The notes under the pieces: model-generated | The model's input: the letters and a program-made list of their open reading frames with translations, nothing else | The model's database searches: none | What the model was told of the DNA's origin: nothing | Shown: positions 63,622-64,000 of the stretch, piece by piece | How positions within the stretch are numbered: position 1 is the stretch's first letter | Layout of the letters: each line of letters starts with the position of its first letter | Assembly (NCBI RefSeq): GCF_001280125.1 | Contig: NZ_LGEG01000217.1 | Span: forward strand, 1-64,000 | Length of the DNA stretch: 64,000 nucleotides | Direction of reading: 5' to 3' | DNA from: Streptomyces sp. NRRL F-6492 | Lineage (GTDB): Bacteria > Actinomycetota > Actinomycetes > Streptomycetales > Streptomycetaceae | Position numbers and translations under genes: made by a program

Positions 63622-64000
63622 ATGGGCCGCCCCACCAAACCTGTCGCCGCCGGCACCAGCCCCCGGCTGCGGGCCCTGGCCGTCTACCTGCGCCAGCTCA
63701 AGGACGACACCCGTACCACCTACGCCACCCTGTCCGAGCGCACCGGCCCACCGGGCGCGCCCGGGTACCGCGGAGCCTCCACCCTCAGCCAGGCCGCCCG
63801 CGGCACCCACCTGCCCCCGCTCGAGACCGTCCTCGCCTACGCCCGCGCTGCCGGCGACCTCGGCAGCCACTCCACGCAGAGGCGAGAAGCGTCAGCCCTG
63901 AGCCTGTGGAAGGCAGCTGCAACCGAGAAGGCCCGCCCACACCTGGCCGGTCGCGGCCGACGGACCCGGCAGGTCCGCACCCCCGCCTCCCTGGGCCAGG
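63622..64000 (+). CDS. HTH-type regulator, cut off by window end
   Basis: Starting at ATG 63622, two bases after the previous stop, this frame stays open for 126 codons to the end of the window. The segment LRALAVYLRQLKDDTRTTYATLSER followed, after a short insert, by STLSQAARG..LPPLETVLAYARA is the layout of an XRE-like helix-turn-helix with a longer loop. The basic stretch RGRRTRQVR comes later. It occupies the position held by the XRE gene at 21172 in the other copy of the unit, but is a different protein. The C-terminal part is unseen. Confidence 0.65.
   Translation, partial: MGRPTKPVAAGTSPRLRALAVYLRQLKDDTRTTYATLSERTGPPGAPGYRGASTLSQAARGTHLPPLETVLAYARAAGDLGSHSTQRREASALSLWKAAATEKARPHLAGRGRRTRQVRTPASLGQ

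Noticed and set aside
1..64000. CRISPR array, tRNA or rRNA genes
   Set aside because: I saw no regularly spaced direct repeats and no cloverleaf or rRNA sequence; absence is by eye only.

Overview
High-GC DNA with GTG/TTG starts, stop/start overlaps and leaderless-type promoters points to Streptomyces or a close actinomycete. The window looks like an accessory region (chromosome arm or large plasmid), not core genome. I see no rRNA, tRNA, CRISPR array or housekeeping cluster. It reads as a defence island: operons built from nucleases, helicases, STAND/AAA ATPases and caspase/CHAT-type proteins, separated by decayed genes and transposon remains.

Layout. 0-11 kb is degraded: small hypotheticals, the 3' end of a DUF2326 gene, an HNH nuclease, a truncated IS5-type transposase joined to a second transposase tail, a membrane protein, an internally deleted MFS gene, a CHAT-domain protein and a frameshifted TatD pseudogene. 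11.1-20.6 kb (minus) is a coupled four-gene operon: alpha/beta hydrolase, caspase-VMAP protein, MoxR AAA ATPase, and a 1796-residue multidomain protein whose helicase, trypsin, cyclase and CHAT modules have all lost key residues. 20.7-29.2 kb holds two HTH plus DUF6083 cassettes in inverted orientation, enclosing a zinc-ribbon/Vsr-like nuclease and a UvrD-type helicase, with a triple operator between the second HTH gene and a divergent gene. 29.8-36.8 kb (plus) is a five-gene Wadjet/MksBEFG-like SMC operon. 36.9-40.5 kb (minus) is a TniA/TniB-like transposition module.

41.0-45.4 kb (minus) encodes SbcC and SbcD. Divergent from it, 45.5-50.7 kb (plus) holds a 307-bp tandem promoter/gene-start duplication and an operon of a coiled-coil protein, a Cas4/AddB-like iron-sulfur nuclease, an unknown protein and an SF1 helicase. 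50.8-57.2 kb (minus) is an Avs-like STAND ATPase with an N-terminal Cap4-type nuclease, coupled to an unknown partner. 57.5-62.9 kb (minus) is a coupled trio: a 199-aa protein, a nuclease-SF2 helicase fusion and a 906-aa protein ending in a TerD domain. The right end repeats a small membrane-protein module also found near 20.9 kb and runs into an unfinished gene.

How it works together (inference): the operons resemble independent anti-phage or anti-plasmid systems, several probably acting through DNA ends (SbcCD, Cas4-like nuclease plus helicase, SMC/Toprim) and others through suicide-type effectors (caspase, CHAT, STAND-nuclease). The strongest candidates for undescribed biology are the degenerate giant protein with its VMAP/MoxR partners, the split Dna2-like operon, the TerD/nuclease-helicase trio and the SMC operon with two different small subunits.
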